A DNA stretch of 64,000 nucleotides from DASRDR01 sp963812945 [NCBI: uncultured Candidatus Rokubacteria bacterium] (GTDB lineage: Bacteria > Methylomirabilota > Methylomirabilia > Rokubacteriales), in assembly GCA_963812945.1 (NCBI GenBank), contig CAWEXD010000008.1, forward strand, positions 3,906,001-3,970,000, given 5' to 3'. Shown piece by piece: positions 25,376-34,629 of the stretch. Within the stretch, counting starts at the first letter, position 1; each line of letters opens with the position of its first letter. The notes under the pieces were generated by a model, which was not told where the DNA came from, did not search any database, and worked only from the letters and a program-made list of their open reading frames with translations. The position numbers were made by a program, and so were the translations under genes.

Positions 25376-25933
25376 ATGGCAGACAAGCGGCAGGCGTACG
25401 TCCCGGCGATGAGCGGCGCGACGGTCAAGGCCAAGACCGGGAAGGACTGGGCGGGCTGGTTCGGGGCGCTCGACAAGGCGGGCGCGAAGCGGCTCGAGCA
25501 CAAGGCGATCGCGGCCATCCTGTCCGAGCGACACCGCGTGCCCGGCTGGTGGTCCCAGATGGTGACCGTGGAGTACGAGCGGGCGCGGGGGCTCCGCGCC
25601 CCCCACGAGACGGCCACGGGCTTCTCGGTCTCGATCTCGAAGACGGTGGGGACGAGCCTGGCCGAGCTCTACGAGGTGACCGCGAGCCCGGCCAAGCGCC
25701 GGAAGTGGTTCCCCCGAGGCGCGTTCGAGCCGTCCTCCCAGACGCGGAACAAGTATTTCCGCGGCTCCTGGAACCGGACCGCGCGCCTCGAGGTCGGCTT
25801 CTACGCGAAGGGTACGAGCAGGGCCCAGATCGCGGTCGGCGTCAACAAGCTCGCGAAGCCAGGCGACGTCGAGGTCCAGCGGTCGGCCTGGCGGAAGGCG
25901 CTGGACCGGCTCGCCACGATCGTCGAAGGGTAG
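25376..25933 (+). CDS. DUF4287/SRPBCC-like hypothetical protein
   Basis: The N-terminal 75 residues (MSGATVKAKTGKDWAGWFGA, then AAILSERHRVPGWWSQMVTV) match the small helical DUF4287-type domain. The rest (FSVSISKTVGTSLAELYEVT and YFRGSWNRTARLEVGFYAKG) resembles an SRPBCC/AHSA1-like lipid-binding fold. The molecular role is unknown. GGAGG lies seven bases before the ATG at 25376. The amidohydrolase gene starts nine bases after its stop, so they may be cotranscribed, but no functional link is obvious. Confidence 0.7.
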   Translation: MADKRQAYVPAMSGATVKAKTGKDWAGWFGALDKAGAKRLEHKAIAAILSERHRVPGWWSQMVTVEYERARGLRAPHETATGFSVSISKTVGTSLAELYEVTASPAKRRKWFPRGAFEPSSQTRNKYFRGSWNRTARLEVGFYAKGTSRAQIAVGVNKLAKPGDVEVQRSAWRKALDRLATIVEG

Positions 25934-25942
25934 GGCCACGCC

Positions 25943-27205
25943 ATGTCGACGCGGGCGCTGGCCCAGGTTCTGATCGCCGTGGCGCTCCTCCTCTCGCCGC
26001 CCCCGGCCGGTCGCGCCACCGCGGACGACACGCTCGTCGTCGTCGGTGGCACGCTCATCGACGGGACGGGCGGCGCCCCGCGCCCGGCGGCGGTGATCGT
26101 CATCCGGGACGGCGTGATCCGCGAGGTGACGACGGGCGAGGCGCGCATCCCCGCGGACGCGCGCCGCGTCGAGGCGCGCCAGGGCTGGATCATTCCGGGC
26201 CTCATCGACATGCACGTCCACTATCAGGCTTGGTGGATGGACGACCTCTTCGTCCGTCACGGGATCACGACGGTCCGGGACGCCGGGGCCAACCTCGACC
26301 AGATCCTCGAGCTGCGGCGCGAGAGCCGCGAGCCCGGGTCCGCCCACCCGCGCCTCTTCGCCTGCGGCCCGCTCCTCGACGGTCCCGTGCCGCGCCACGG
26401 CATCCGCATCAGCCAGGTGGTGACCACGCCCGAGGGCGCGCGCGTGGTGGTGCGCGATCTCCTGGCGCGCCAGGTGGACTGCTTGAAGGTCTACGAGCAG
26501 CTCACGCCGCCGCTCGTGCGCGCGATCGCCGAGGAGGCGCAGAAGGCGGGGATCCCGGTGACCGCCCACCTCCGCGACACGCCGGCCACCGTCGCGCTCG
26601 AGGCCGGCGTCCTGGGTCTCGAGCACGCGCTGGGCTTCCCGATCTGCGACGAGGGCGCGGAAGCCGAGGTCGCTCGGCTCGTGGTGGCGCGCGGGGCGTA
26701 CCTGGTGCCCACCCTCGCGCTCCTCGATCGGCTGTCCCGACTGCGCTCGCCGGAGATCGAGCTCACGCCGTTGCTCTCGGCGGCGCCCGTGGAGCGCCGC
26801 ATCCGGTGGTCCGGGAGCGCCCGGAGCGCCACCGCGGAGCGAACCGAGGACATCGCCCGGCGGCTCGCCTGCCTGAAGCGCTTCCTGGGCCGCCTCGACC
26901 CGACCGCGCGGGCGCGGGTCGTGGCCGGCAGCGACACTCCGAACGCCTACGTCGTTCCCGGCATCTCGCTCCACCGCGAGCTGGAGCTCCTGGTGGAGTC
27001 TGGGTTCTCGCCGATGGAGGCCCTCTTGGCCGCGACGCGGACCGCCGCCCGCTTCCTCGGCCAGGCCGGCGGCGCGCTCGGCACCGTGGAGCCGGGCAAG
27101 GCGGCCGACCTCGTCGTCCTGGCCCGCAATCCGCTCGCGTCCATCACCGCGACGCAGGACATCGAGGTCGTGATTCGGGCGGGCCGGGTCGTGTGGAGGA
27201 AGTGA
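25943..27205 (+). CDS. Secreted metal-dependent amidohydrolase
   Basis: This 420-residue protein has a signal peptide (residues 1-27) and the imidazolonepropionase/prolidase-like amidohydrolase pattern: strand VVGGTLIDGTGG, metal motif IDMHVHYQ (about 89-96), lysine in VDCLKVYEQL, histidines in VTAHLRDTPAT and GLEHALGF, and the catalytic aspartate in VAGSDTPNAY (about 332). These enzymes hydrolyse amide, peptide or cyclic bonds with one or two zinc ions. The substrate is unknown; periplasmic location is likely. It follows the DUF4287 gene closely. Confidence 0.85.
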   Translation: MSTRALAQVLIAVALLLSPPPAGRATADDTLVVVGGTLIDGTGGAPRPAAVIVIRDGVIREVTTGEARIPADARRVEARQGWIIPGLIDMHVHYQAWWMDDLFVRHGITTVRDAGANLDQILELRRESREPGSAHPRLFACGPLLDGPVPRHGIRISQVVTTPEGARVVVRDLLARQVDCLKVYEQLTPPLVRAIAEEAQKAGIPVTAHLRDTPATVALEAGVLGLEHALGFPICDEGAEAEVARLVVARGAYLVPTLALLDRLSRLRSPEIELTPLLSAAPVERRIRWSGSARSATAERTEDIARRLACLKRFLGRLDPTARARVVAGSDTPNAYVVPGISLHRELELLVESGFSPMEALLAATRTAARFLGQAGGALGTVEPGKAADLVVLARNPLASITATQDIEVVIRAGRVVWRK

Positions 27206-27321
27206 CCGGCGTCTCGGTCACCGGGCAGCACGCTCCCCGCGGACCGCCGGGTGGCCCGGCCGGCCTGGCGGGACCTCCATTTCCCTCGGCTCCGCCGGCC
27301 GGACCGCACTAGACTCTTGCT

Positions 27322-29805
27322 GTGGCGGACCCGGTCATCGAGGGCCGCTCCTTGGTCTTGGAGGCGATCCGGGCCCTGGCCGTCGCCTGCCGGGCTCGAG
27401 CGGCCTACCCTGCCGTTCATCCGAACGTGACCCAGGCGGTGAGCGCCGCGCAGGCGAGCATCGGCAGGATGCTGGTGTCTCACGGCTCGGTGGGCGTCGG
27501 CGTCGGGCGCGCCCACCTCCGGGTCGGGGTCTGGACGCTCGACACGCCCCAGGCCCGCGCCCTCGCCCAGGCCCTCTACCTCCGGCAGGTCGCCGTGCTC
27601 AGGATCGAGCGTGGCGTGCAGCCGGACGAGGTCCGGGCGCTCGTCCACTGGCTCGCGAGCCCGATCGTTCCGCTCGAGCCGGGGACCGACCCCGTCAGCC
27701 CACCGGGAAGCCCGCCCACGCGTCACCTTCGCCTCCAGCCGCTCGACTACTCGGCCGTCCGGCTGACCGACCGCGCGGACGCGGCGTCGGGCTCCGCGGC
27801 GGTGTCACTGGCGGACCGCCTGCTGAACGTGCTGCTCGAATGGGTCCCGGACGAGCCGGACTGGGGCGAGGGGGGGACGGGTGAGGGACCGGGCGTGCCC
27901 GCCGAGGTGGCGATGGTGCGCTGGCTCACCGCGTTCCTGCGCGCCCAGGCCGCCGCCGAGCGAGAGGCGGTCGCTGCCGATGGCGCGGGGGCGGACGGGG
28001 CCGGCGTGGGCATCGGATCCGGCGGTCCAGACGGGAGCGCGGGCCCGGGCGGTCCGAGTGCCCACGAAGGCGCGGGTGCGGCCCGGGACGAGGGCGGGTC
28101 GGCGGCGGCGAGCGCTGGCGGCGCTGACACGGCCGGCGCCGCCGGCATGGTCAGCGCCACCGGCGCGGGATCGGAGACCGGCGCGGGCGACGCGCCCGAG
28201 GACGCGGCCGGAGAGGCGGGCGGGTTCGGCGACGCCGTGGCGGGGATCATGGAGTCACTGGGGGCCGCCCCCGCGGGCCTCCTCGCCCGGCTGACGGACG
28301 CGACGACCGCGCATCTGCAGAGCATGTCCGGCGCGGGCCGCGTGCTGGCCGCCCGGCAGACAGCCCAGCTGATCATGCGGCTGCCCGAGACCCTCCGCGA
28401 CAGCCTCATGCGGGCCGCGCTGCGCGCGCTCGCCCCCGACGCCGAGGGGGGCGAGGCGCTGGAGGCGTTCGCGTCCACGTTCGACGCTCATCCGGTGCTC
28501 CGCGTGATGCGCCAGCTCGCGGCCGAGGGCGTGGCGCTCTCGCGTCACGCCCAGCGGCTCGTGGAGCTCCTGGCCTCCACCCGGCCGACGTCGGACGCCG
28601 AGGAGACGGCATCCCCCCGCGATCTCGAGGTCCTCCGCTCGGAGCTCATCACCCTGTTCCGCGAGGAGGACATCGACCGCTACAACCCGGAGGACCACCT
28701 GGCGCTCCTCGCGCGATCCATGCTGGCGTGGCCGACGCGGACGCCCGTCGAGCTGGGCACCCTCGAGAGCCTGGGGGAGCGCGTGGGGTCGCTGACCGAG
28801 GAGGCGGTGGGCCGCCAGCTCACCGAGACGCTCCTCGACCTCCTCGGCCGCCAGGGCGACGACAAGAGCGCGGCCGTCGTCGCGCGGCTCGAGCAGCTCG
28901 TCGAGGGCGCCCTCGCCCGGGGATCCATCGAGGAGGCCGCCGCCGCGATCCAGAACATGGCGCGCCTCGCCGCGGACGAGACGGCGCCCGAGGCGACGCG
29001 GGCGGCGCTGCGTGGCCACCTCGAGCGCCTCACGCGCACGGAGACGCTGTCCGTCCTCGCCGCGGCTCTGGGAACGCCCGGCGGGGCCTCCGGCCCGGCG
29101 GCGGTGCGGCTGATCCGCCTCCTCGGCCCGAGCGCGATCCGGGGCCTGCTCCAGGTGCTCGTCGAGGAGCAGGTGCGCGTCCGCCGCCGGCGGGTCTTCG
29201 ATCTCCTGTCCACCCTCGGCGCCGACGTCGTGCCGGAGGCGACGCGCTGGCTCGGCGACCCCAACTGGTACGTCGTCCGGAACATGATCGCGCTCCTGCG
29301 CTCGGTGGGGGATCGCTCCTCGCTCGGGACGATCCGCCGGCTGACGGGCCACGCCGACCTCCGGGTCCGGCTCGAGGCGCTCCGGAGCCTGCTCGATCTC
29401 GATCCGGCCGCCGGGCACGGGTACCTCGTCACGGCGATCGCCGAGCCGGATCTCCGGACGGCGACCGCCGCCGTGGAGCTGGCGGGTCAGCACGGCGGCC
29501 CGGCCATGATCGATCCCCTGCTGGACGTGCTCGCGCCCTGGGACCTCCGCGGGCGGCGGCGCCCGGTGCGGGTGGCCGCGCTCCAGGCGCTGGGCCGGAT
29601 CGGCCGGCCGGAGGTGCTGCCGAGCCTGGCGCGCTTCTTCCGCGAGCGGTGGGGGCCCTTCCCCTCGGTCGCCGAGCGGCGCGCGGCCTACGAGTCGCTC
29701 CAGGGCTACTCCCCCGACGCGCGCTACGACCTGGCGGAGCGCGGGGCGCGCTCCCGCGACCAGGAGATCCGCGCCATCTGCGAGCGCCTCCGGAGGACCG
29801 GATGA
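27322..29805 (+). CDS. HEAT-repeat protein of a signalling operon
   Basis: This 827-residue protein starts with GTG at 27322. Residues 1-115 form a domain (AYPAVHPNVTQAVSAAQASI then AVLRIERGVQPDEVRALVHW) also present at the start of the next gene's product. Residues about 215-305 are a low-complexity Gly/Ala/Ser-rich linker. The last 220 residues hold HEAT-like repeats (VRNMIALLRSVGDRSSLGTI, RLEALRSLLDLDPAAG, RVAALQALGRIGRPEVLPSL). It probably acts as a scaffold. The stop overlaps the ATG of the HD-GYP gene, so the two are coupled. Confidence 0.65.
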   Translation: MADPVIEGRSLVLEAIRALAVACRARAAYPAVHPNVTQAVSAAQASIGRMLVSHGSVGVGVGRAHLRVGVWTLDTPQARALAQALYLRQVAVLRIERGVQPDEVRALVHWLASPIVPLEPGTDPVSPPGSPPTRHLRLQPLDYSAVRLTDRADAASGSAAVSLADRLLNVLLEWVPDEPDWGEGGTGEGPGVPAEVAMVRWLTAFLRAQAAAEREAVAADGAGADGAGVGIGSGGPDGSAGPGGPSAHEGAGAARDEGGSAAASAGGADTAGAAGMVSATGAGSETGAGDAPEDAAGEAGGFGDAVAGIMESLGAAPAGLLARLTDATTAHLQSMSGAGRVLAARQTAQLIMRLPETLRDSLMRAALRALAPDAEGGEALEAFASTFDAHPVLRVMRQLAAEGVALSRHAQRLVELLASTRPTSDAEETASPRDLEVLRSELITLFREEDIDRYNPEDHLALLARSMLAWPTRTPVELGTLESLGERVGSLTEEAVGRQLTETLLDLLGRQGDDKSAAVVARLEQLVEGALARGSIEEAAAAIQNMARLAADETAPEATRAALRGHLERLTRTETLSVLAAALGTPGGASGPAAVRLIRLLGPSAIRGLLQVLVEEQVRVRRRRVFDLLSTLGADVVPEATRWLGDPNWYVVRNMIALLRSVGDRSSLGTIRRLTGHADLRVRLEALRSLLDLDPAAGHGYLVTAIAEPDLRTATAAVELAGQHGGPAMIDPLLDVLAPWDLRGRRRPVRVAALQALGRIGRPEVLPSLARFFRERWGPFPSVAERRAAYESLQGYSPDARYDLAERGARSRDQEIRAICERLRRTG

Positions 29806-30986
29806 GCGGCACGGACGCCAAGGGCCCGGGGCTGATCGGAACGGGCTCGCCGGTGGCGCCGGGCCAGGCCGCGGTCGAGCGCCTGATCGCGCAGATCGCG
29901 GGCGCGCTCACGACCCACGCGCTCTACCCGGCGACCCACCCGGCGGTGGCCGGGACGCTCGCCCAGCTGCGGGACGGCGTGGTGGCGGCCTGCGAGGAGC
30001 GGCGGCTGGACTCCTTGACCTTCATCCGGCTGGACGACGAGATCGTCGTCGACGGGCGGCCGCTCCGGACCGGGGCCCTCTACCTCCAGCCCTTCATCCG
30101 GGCGCTGCGCCGGAGCGACGTCGCGCGGCTCACGCTGGCGCGGGACCTCGGGCTCGAGGACTGCCGCGCCCTCGTCGACGCGCTGGCCACCGGGCGCCGC
30201 CCCGAGTCGACACCCCACGTCGTGGTCGGCCAGGTCGAGATCCACGGGCCCGCCGGGACGCCCGCCGAGGCCCGGGAGGCCTCGGGGGCCTCGTCCGGGG
30301 CCGGGCACCCGCTGACGGATGCCCACGTCGAGATCGCCCGGGACCTCTTCGCGCGCGTGCGCCGGGAGGCCGTCGTGAGCCTGGATCCCGTCGAGGAGCT
30401 GGTCTGGGGGCTGGCGGACGCGGTGGCGCGCTCGACCCAGGCCGTGCTTCCCACCGTGCCGCTCAAGTCGCACGACGAGTACACGTTCGTCCACTCGGTC
30501 AACGTGTCGCTCCTGGTCCTCGCCCAGGCGCGGGGCTTCGGCTTCGACGGCGCGCTGCTCCACTCGATGGGCGTGGCCGCCCTCCTGCACGACGTCGGCA
30601 AGCTCCGCGTCCCCCTGGACGTCCTGAACAAGGCCGGGAAGCTCTCGGGCGACGAGTGGCAGATCATGGCGAGCCACGCCGAGCTCGGGGCCTGGGAGCT
30701 CGGCGCGCTCGCGAACAGCGCGCCCCTGTCCATCCTGGTCGCGTACGAGCACCACCTCCGGTACGACGGCGAGGCCAACTACCCGGCGGTCCGCGTCGCC
30801 CGCACGCCGACCCTCGCCAGCCAGCTCACGGCGATCGCCGACGTGTACGACGCGATCTGCACGGTCCGCCCCTACCGCCGCGCGCTCTCCCAGGCGGCCG
30901 CCCTCGACGTGCTCCGGTCCCGCGCCGGGACCTTCCACGACCCCTACCTGGTCGGCCAGTTCTGCCAGCTCGTCACCGCCGGGTGA
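29802..30986 (+). CDS. HD-GYP domain phosphodiesterase-like protein
   Basis: This 394-residue protein has an N-terminal domain (about 20-130; HALYPATHPAVAGTLAQLRD, ARLTLARDLGLEDCRALVDA) related to that of the upstream HEAT protein, then an HD-GYP domain. Its metal ligands are visible: H in VHSVNVSLLVLA (about 230), HDVGK (about 263), HAELGAWELG, and HHLRYDGEANYP (about 315). HD-GYP enzymes degrade cyclic di-GMP or related dinucleotides. The usual GYP is replaced by NYP, and the preceding GxG by GEA, which may alter specificity or activity. It overlaps the HEAT gene by four bases. Confidence 0.85.
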   Translation: MSGTDAKGPGLIGTGSPVAPGQAAVERLIAQIAGALTTHALYPATHPAVAGTLAQLRDGVVAACEERRLDSLTFIRLDDEIVVDGRPLRTGALYLQPFIRALRRSDVARLTLARDLGLEDCRALVDALATGRRPESTPHVVVGQVEIHGPAGTPAEAREASGASSGAGHPLTDAHVEIARDLFARVRREAVVSLDPVEELVWGLADAVARSTQAVLPTVPLKSHDEYTFVHSVNVSLLVLAQARGFGFDGALLHSMGVAALLHDVGKLRVPLDVLNKAGKLSGDEWQIMASHAELGAWELGALANSAPLSILVAYEHHLRYDGEANYPAVRVARTPTLASQLTAIADVYDAICTVRPYRRALSQAAALDVLRSRAGTFHDPYLVGQFCQLVTAG

Positions 30987-31005
30987 CGGGACCGACGGCG
31001 CGCGC

Positions 31006-34000
31006 ATGACCGACCCGACCGTGCAATGTCCCCGCTGTCGCCACGAGAACCCGGCCCGGGCGAAGTTCTGTCTCGAGTGCGGGCAGCGGCTCGCCCTGGT
31101 CTGCGCGGGCTGCGGCGCCGAGGTCCCGGACGGCGCGAAGTTCTGCATGGAGTGCGGCCGGCCCGTCGCCCTGCCCGGGGTCGGCGCCGGGGCGGGCGCC
31201 GGAGCTGCCACCGCGCCCGCGGCGGCCGGGCTCGAGACCCGGACGCCCGCCGCCTACACGCCCCGCCACCTCGCCGAGAAGATCCTCACCTCGCGGGGCG
31301 CGGTCGAGGGCGAGCGGAAGCCCGTCACCGTCCTCTTCTGCGACCTGGTGGGCTCGACCGAGCTGGCCGAGCGGCTCGGGCTCGAGGGCATGCACGCGCT
31401 CGTCAACGGCTTCTTCGAGGTCGCCCTCGCCGAGGTCCATCGCTACGAGGGCACGGTCAACCAGTTCCTCGGCGACGGCTTCATGGCGCTCTTCGGGGCG
31501 CCCCTCGCCCACGAGGATCACGCCCGCCGCGCCGCCCTCGCCGCGCTCGGCATCGCGCAGGCGCTCGGCGCGCGGCCGATCGCCGTCGCCGCGGGCGTCG
31601 AGATCACCCTGGCGGTGCGCATGGGGCTCCACACCGGCTTCGTCGTCGTGGGCGCGATCGGCGACAACCTGCGGATGGACTACACCGCCGTGGGCGACAC
31701 CACGCACCTCGCGGCCCGGCTCCAGCAGCGGGCCGAGCCCGGCGCGATCCTCGCGAGCGAGGCCACGTGGCGGCTCGTCGGGGGCTACGTCCACGGCGAG
31801 CTCCTGGGCCCCGTGCCGGTCAAGGGCCTCCGGAAGCCGGTCGTCGTGCACCGGCTCACCGGCGTCGGCCCGCGGCGCTCGCCGCTGGAGGGGCTGGGCC
31901 CGCAGGCGCTCAGCCACTTCGTCGGCCGCGACCGCGAGCTCGAGGCGCTCCTGGATCTCTTCGGCGCCGCGCGCGAGGGCCGCGGCCAGGCGCTCGGGAT
32001 CGTCGGCGAGCCCGGCGTCGGCAAGTCGCGGCTCCTCCTCGAGTTCCGCCATCGCCTCCAGGGCCACCCCGTCACCTACTGCCAGGGCCGGTGCCTCTCG
32101 TACGGCGCGGCCATCCCCTACGTGCCCGTGGTGGACCTGGTCCGCGCGAGCGCGGCCCTCTCCGACGCCGACTCGCCCGAGACGTTGGCCGAGAAGCTTC
32201 GCGCCAGGCTCCGGGACGTGGGCATGGATCCCGACGCGGGCGCGCCGTATCTCCTCCACATGCTCGGCGTGAAGGACCCGGCGGCGCGGCTGGACGCCTT
32301 GGGGCCGGAGGTCGTCAAGGCGCGGACCTTCGAGGCCCTGCGCCAGATGGCGCTCCGCGGGAGCCGCCAGCGACCGCTGGTCATCGAGGTCGAGGACCTC
32401 CACTGGGTGGACCGGACGTCCGAGGAGTACTTCGCGTTTCTGGCCGAGAGCCTCCTGGGGGCGCCGATCCTCCTCATCGCCACCTATCGCCCGGGCTATC
32501 GCCCGCCGTGGGGCGACCGGTCGTTCGCGACCCAGCTCTCGCTCGGCCGGCTCACCGTGGACGAGAGCCGCGCCGTCGTCCGGTCGCTCCTGCCCGATGC
32601 GGACGCCGGCGACTCGCTCGCCCCCTTGATCCTCGACAAGGCCGAGGGCAATCCGTTCTTCCTCGAGGAGCTGACCCGGGCCGTGAAGGAGCAGGGCCTC
32701 GGGACCGACCTGCCCGTCCCGGACACGATCCACGGCGTCCTCACCGCGCGCATCGACCGGCTCGCCGAGGAGCCGAAGCGCGTGCTCCAGACCGCGGCCG
32801 TCCTCGGCCGGGAGTTCGCCCCGGCGCTCCTGGCGGCGATCTGGGACGGGCCGGGGCCGCTCGGGCCGCATCTCCGCGAGCTCGCGCGGCTGGAGTTCCT
32901 CTACGAGCGCACGGCCGGCGACGACGCCGTGTACGTGTTCAAGCACGCGCTGACCCAGGACGTCGCCGAGGCGACGCTCCTGGCGTCGCGCCGTCGCGAG
33001 CTCCACCGGCGGGCCGGCGAGGCGCTCGGGCGTCTCCACCCGGAGCGCCTGGCCGAGCTGGCGCCCCGGCTCGCCCACCACTACGTCGAGGCGGAGGCGT
33101 GGGGACCCGCCGCCGAGCACGCGCGCCGGGCGGCCGAGGCCGCCCGCGCGGCCTTCGCGAACCGGGAAGCCCTCGCCCGCTACGACCAGGCCATCACCGC
33201 CGCGGAGCGCGCCGGGCTGGCGCCGGCCGCGCGCCTGGCGCTCCACGACGGCCGGGCGAGCGTCCACGCGGTCCTGGGGGACTTCGACGCCGCGCGCGCG
33301 GACTACGAGGCGGCGCTCGCGCTCGCCCGCGAGACGCGCGGCGCGCTGGACGAGGCGAGGGTCCTGGGCAATCTCGCCGCGCTCTGGGGCGGCCACAAGG
33401 ACTACGACCGGGGCCTGGCCCTCGGTCGGGAGGCGGTGGCGGCGGCCGAGCGCGCCGGCGACGCGCCCGAGGGGCAGCGCGCGGTGGCCGAGTCGCGCCT
33501 CCACGTCGGTCTCATGGAGGTGAACCTCGCCCGGCTCGGCGCGGGCCGCCTCGAGCTCGAGCGCGCCCTGGAGCGATTCCGGCAGGTCGGCGACGGAGGC
33601 GGCGAGGGCCGGGCCCTCGACGCGCTCGCGATGGCGACCGCGCTCGCCGGCGAGCTCGACACCGCGGTCACGCACGCCCAGGCGGCGCTGCCGCGCCTCG
33701 CCGCCGCCGGAGACCGGCAGACCGAGGCCTCCTGCATGGCCAGCCTCGCCTTCGTCCTCTTCTATCGCGGCCGCCGCGCCGAGGGCGAGGCCGCCCGCGA
33801 GGAGGCGCTGGCCCGCGCGCGCGCGATCGGCGCGCGGGCCCAGGAGGCCGCCGTGCACAGCATCACGGGCGAGCTCGTCGAGCCCTTCGGCGACTGGGGC
33901 CTCGCGCTGTCGGAGGCGAGCGCGGGGCTCGCCGGCGCCCGCGCGCTCGGGCACCGCGAGTGGACGGTCGCCGGCCTCGGAACCCTCGGACGGCTTCACC

Positions 34001-34614
34001 GCTACTGCGGCGACGTCGCCGGCGCCCGGCGGCTCCACGAGGAGATGCTGGCGATCGCGCGCGATCTCCGGACGACGCTCTGGATCGCCGAGGCGGTCGG
34101 CGAGGTCGGCCAGAACGCCGCCGCCGCCGGGACGGCCGACGCGGCAGGGCTCCTGGCCGAGGCGGTCGCGCTCGCCGGGGAGGCCACCAAGTTCGCCACG
34201 CGGGCCGCGCTCGACCTGGCCGAGCTCGGGCTCCGGCAGGGCGGGGCCGGGGCGGCGCTCGAGGCGGCGCGGGAGTTCCAGCGGCGCTACTCCGAGTTCG
34301 CGGTCTTCGTCGCCGACGCGCGCCGCATCGAGGGGGAGGCGCTCGCCGCGCTCGGCCAGCTCGCCGACGGCGAGGCGCGCCTCCGCCAGGCGAAGGCGGA
34401 GACCGCGGCCCTCGGCGCCCTCCCGGGCGGCTGGCGCGCGAGCCTCGCGCTGGCCCGCCTGCTCGATCGGACCGGGCGCGCGGACGAGGCGGGCCTGGCC
34501 CGCGCCGACGCGCGGCGGCTCCTCGAGCGGGTCGCCGCCGGGCTCAGCGGCGTCCCCGACCTCCTGCGCGGCTTCCGGGCCTCCCTCGCCTACCGCGAGG
34601 CCGCCGGGCCGTAG
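31006..34614 (+). CDS. Zinc-ribbon, class III nucleotidyl cyclase, AAA ATPase, TPR regulator
   Basis: This 1202-residue protein has two zinc ribbons (CPRCRHENPARAKFCLECG and CAGCGAEVPDGAKFCMECG, residues 8-57) and a class III cyclase domain (about 103-275) with metal-binding aspartates in VLFCDLVGSTE and FLGDGFMALFG and the DYTAVGDTTHLAARL segment. A STAND-like ATPase (about 305-650) has Walker A GEPGVGKSR and a Walker B-like VEDLHWVD. Long TPR arrays run to the end. The residue that usually selects ATP in cyclases (Lys) is Asn in VNQFLGDG, as is common in this subfamily, so cyclase activity is unsure. It lies 20 bases after the HD-GYP gene and is probably in the same operon. Confidence 0.85.
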   Translation: MTDPTVQCPRCRHENPARAKFCLECGQRLALVCAGCGAEVPDGAKFCMECGRPVALPGVGAGAGAGAATAPAAAGLETRTPAAYTPRHLAEKILTSRGAVEGERKPVTVLFCDLVGSTELAERLGLEGMHALVNGFFEVALAEVHRYEGTVNQFLGDGFMALFGAPLAHEDHARRAALAALGIAQALGARPIAVAAGVEITLAVRMGLHTGFVVVGAIGDNLRMDYTAVGDTTHLAARLQQRAEPGAILASEATWRLVGGYVHGELLGPVPVKGLRKPVVVHRLTGVGPRRSPLEGLGPQALSHFVGRDRELEALLDLFGAAREGRGQALGIVGEPGVGKSRLLLEFRHRLQGHPVTYCQGRCLSYGAAIPYVPVVDLVRASAALSDADSPETLAEKLRARLRDVGMDPDAGAPYLLHMLGVKDPAARLDALGPEVVKARTFEALRQMALRGSRQRPLVIEVEDLHWVDRTSEEYFAFLAESLLGAPILLIATYRPGYRPPWGDRSFATQLSLGRLTVDESRAVVRSLLPDADAGDSLAPLILDKAEGNPFFLEELTRAVKEQGLGTDLPVPDTIHGVLTARIDRLAEEPKRVLQTAAVLGREFAPALLAAIWDGPGPLGPHLRELARLEFLYERTAGDDAVYVFKHALTQDVAEATLLASRRRELHRRAGEALGRLHPERLAELAPRLAHHYVEAEAWGPAAEHARRAAEAARAAFANREALARYDQAITAAERAGLAPAARLALHDGRASVHAVLGDFDAARADYEAALALARETRGALDEARVLGNLAALWGGHKDYDRGLALGREAVAAAERAGDAPEGQRAVAESRLHVGLMEVNLARLGAGRLELERALERFRQVGDGGGEGRALDALAMATALAGELDTAVTHAQAALPRLAAAGDRQTEASCMASLAFVLFYRGRRAEGEAAREEALARARAIGARAQEAAVHSITGELVEPFGDWGLALSEASAGLAGARALGHREWTVAGLGTLGRLHRYCGDVAGARRLHEEMLAIARDLRTTLWIAEAVGEVGQNAAAAGTADAAGLLAEAVALAGEATKFATRAALDLAELGLRQGGAGAALEAAREFQRRYSEFAVFVADARRIEGEALAALGQLADGEARLRQAKAETAALGALPGGWRASLALARLLDRTGRADEAGLARADARRLLERVAAGLSGVPDLLRGFRASLAYREAAGP

Positions 34615-34629
34615 CGAGGCGGCCGCCGG

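Noticed and set aside
27960-28240. Tandem repeats or CRISPR-like array in a GGC/GCG-rich stretch
   Set aside because: It is a coding low-complexity Gly/Ala linker inside the HEAT protein; no regular repeat-spacer structure exists.
30973-34038. Open frame of about 1020 codons opposite the cyclase-AAA-TPR gene
   Set aside because: It lies antisense to a protein with clear domains; its own translation is Arg/Ala/Glu/Leu-rich without any recognisable motif, a product of high GC content.
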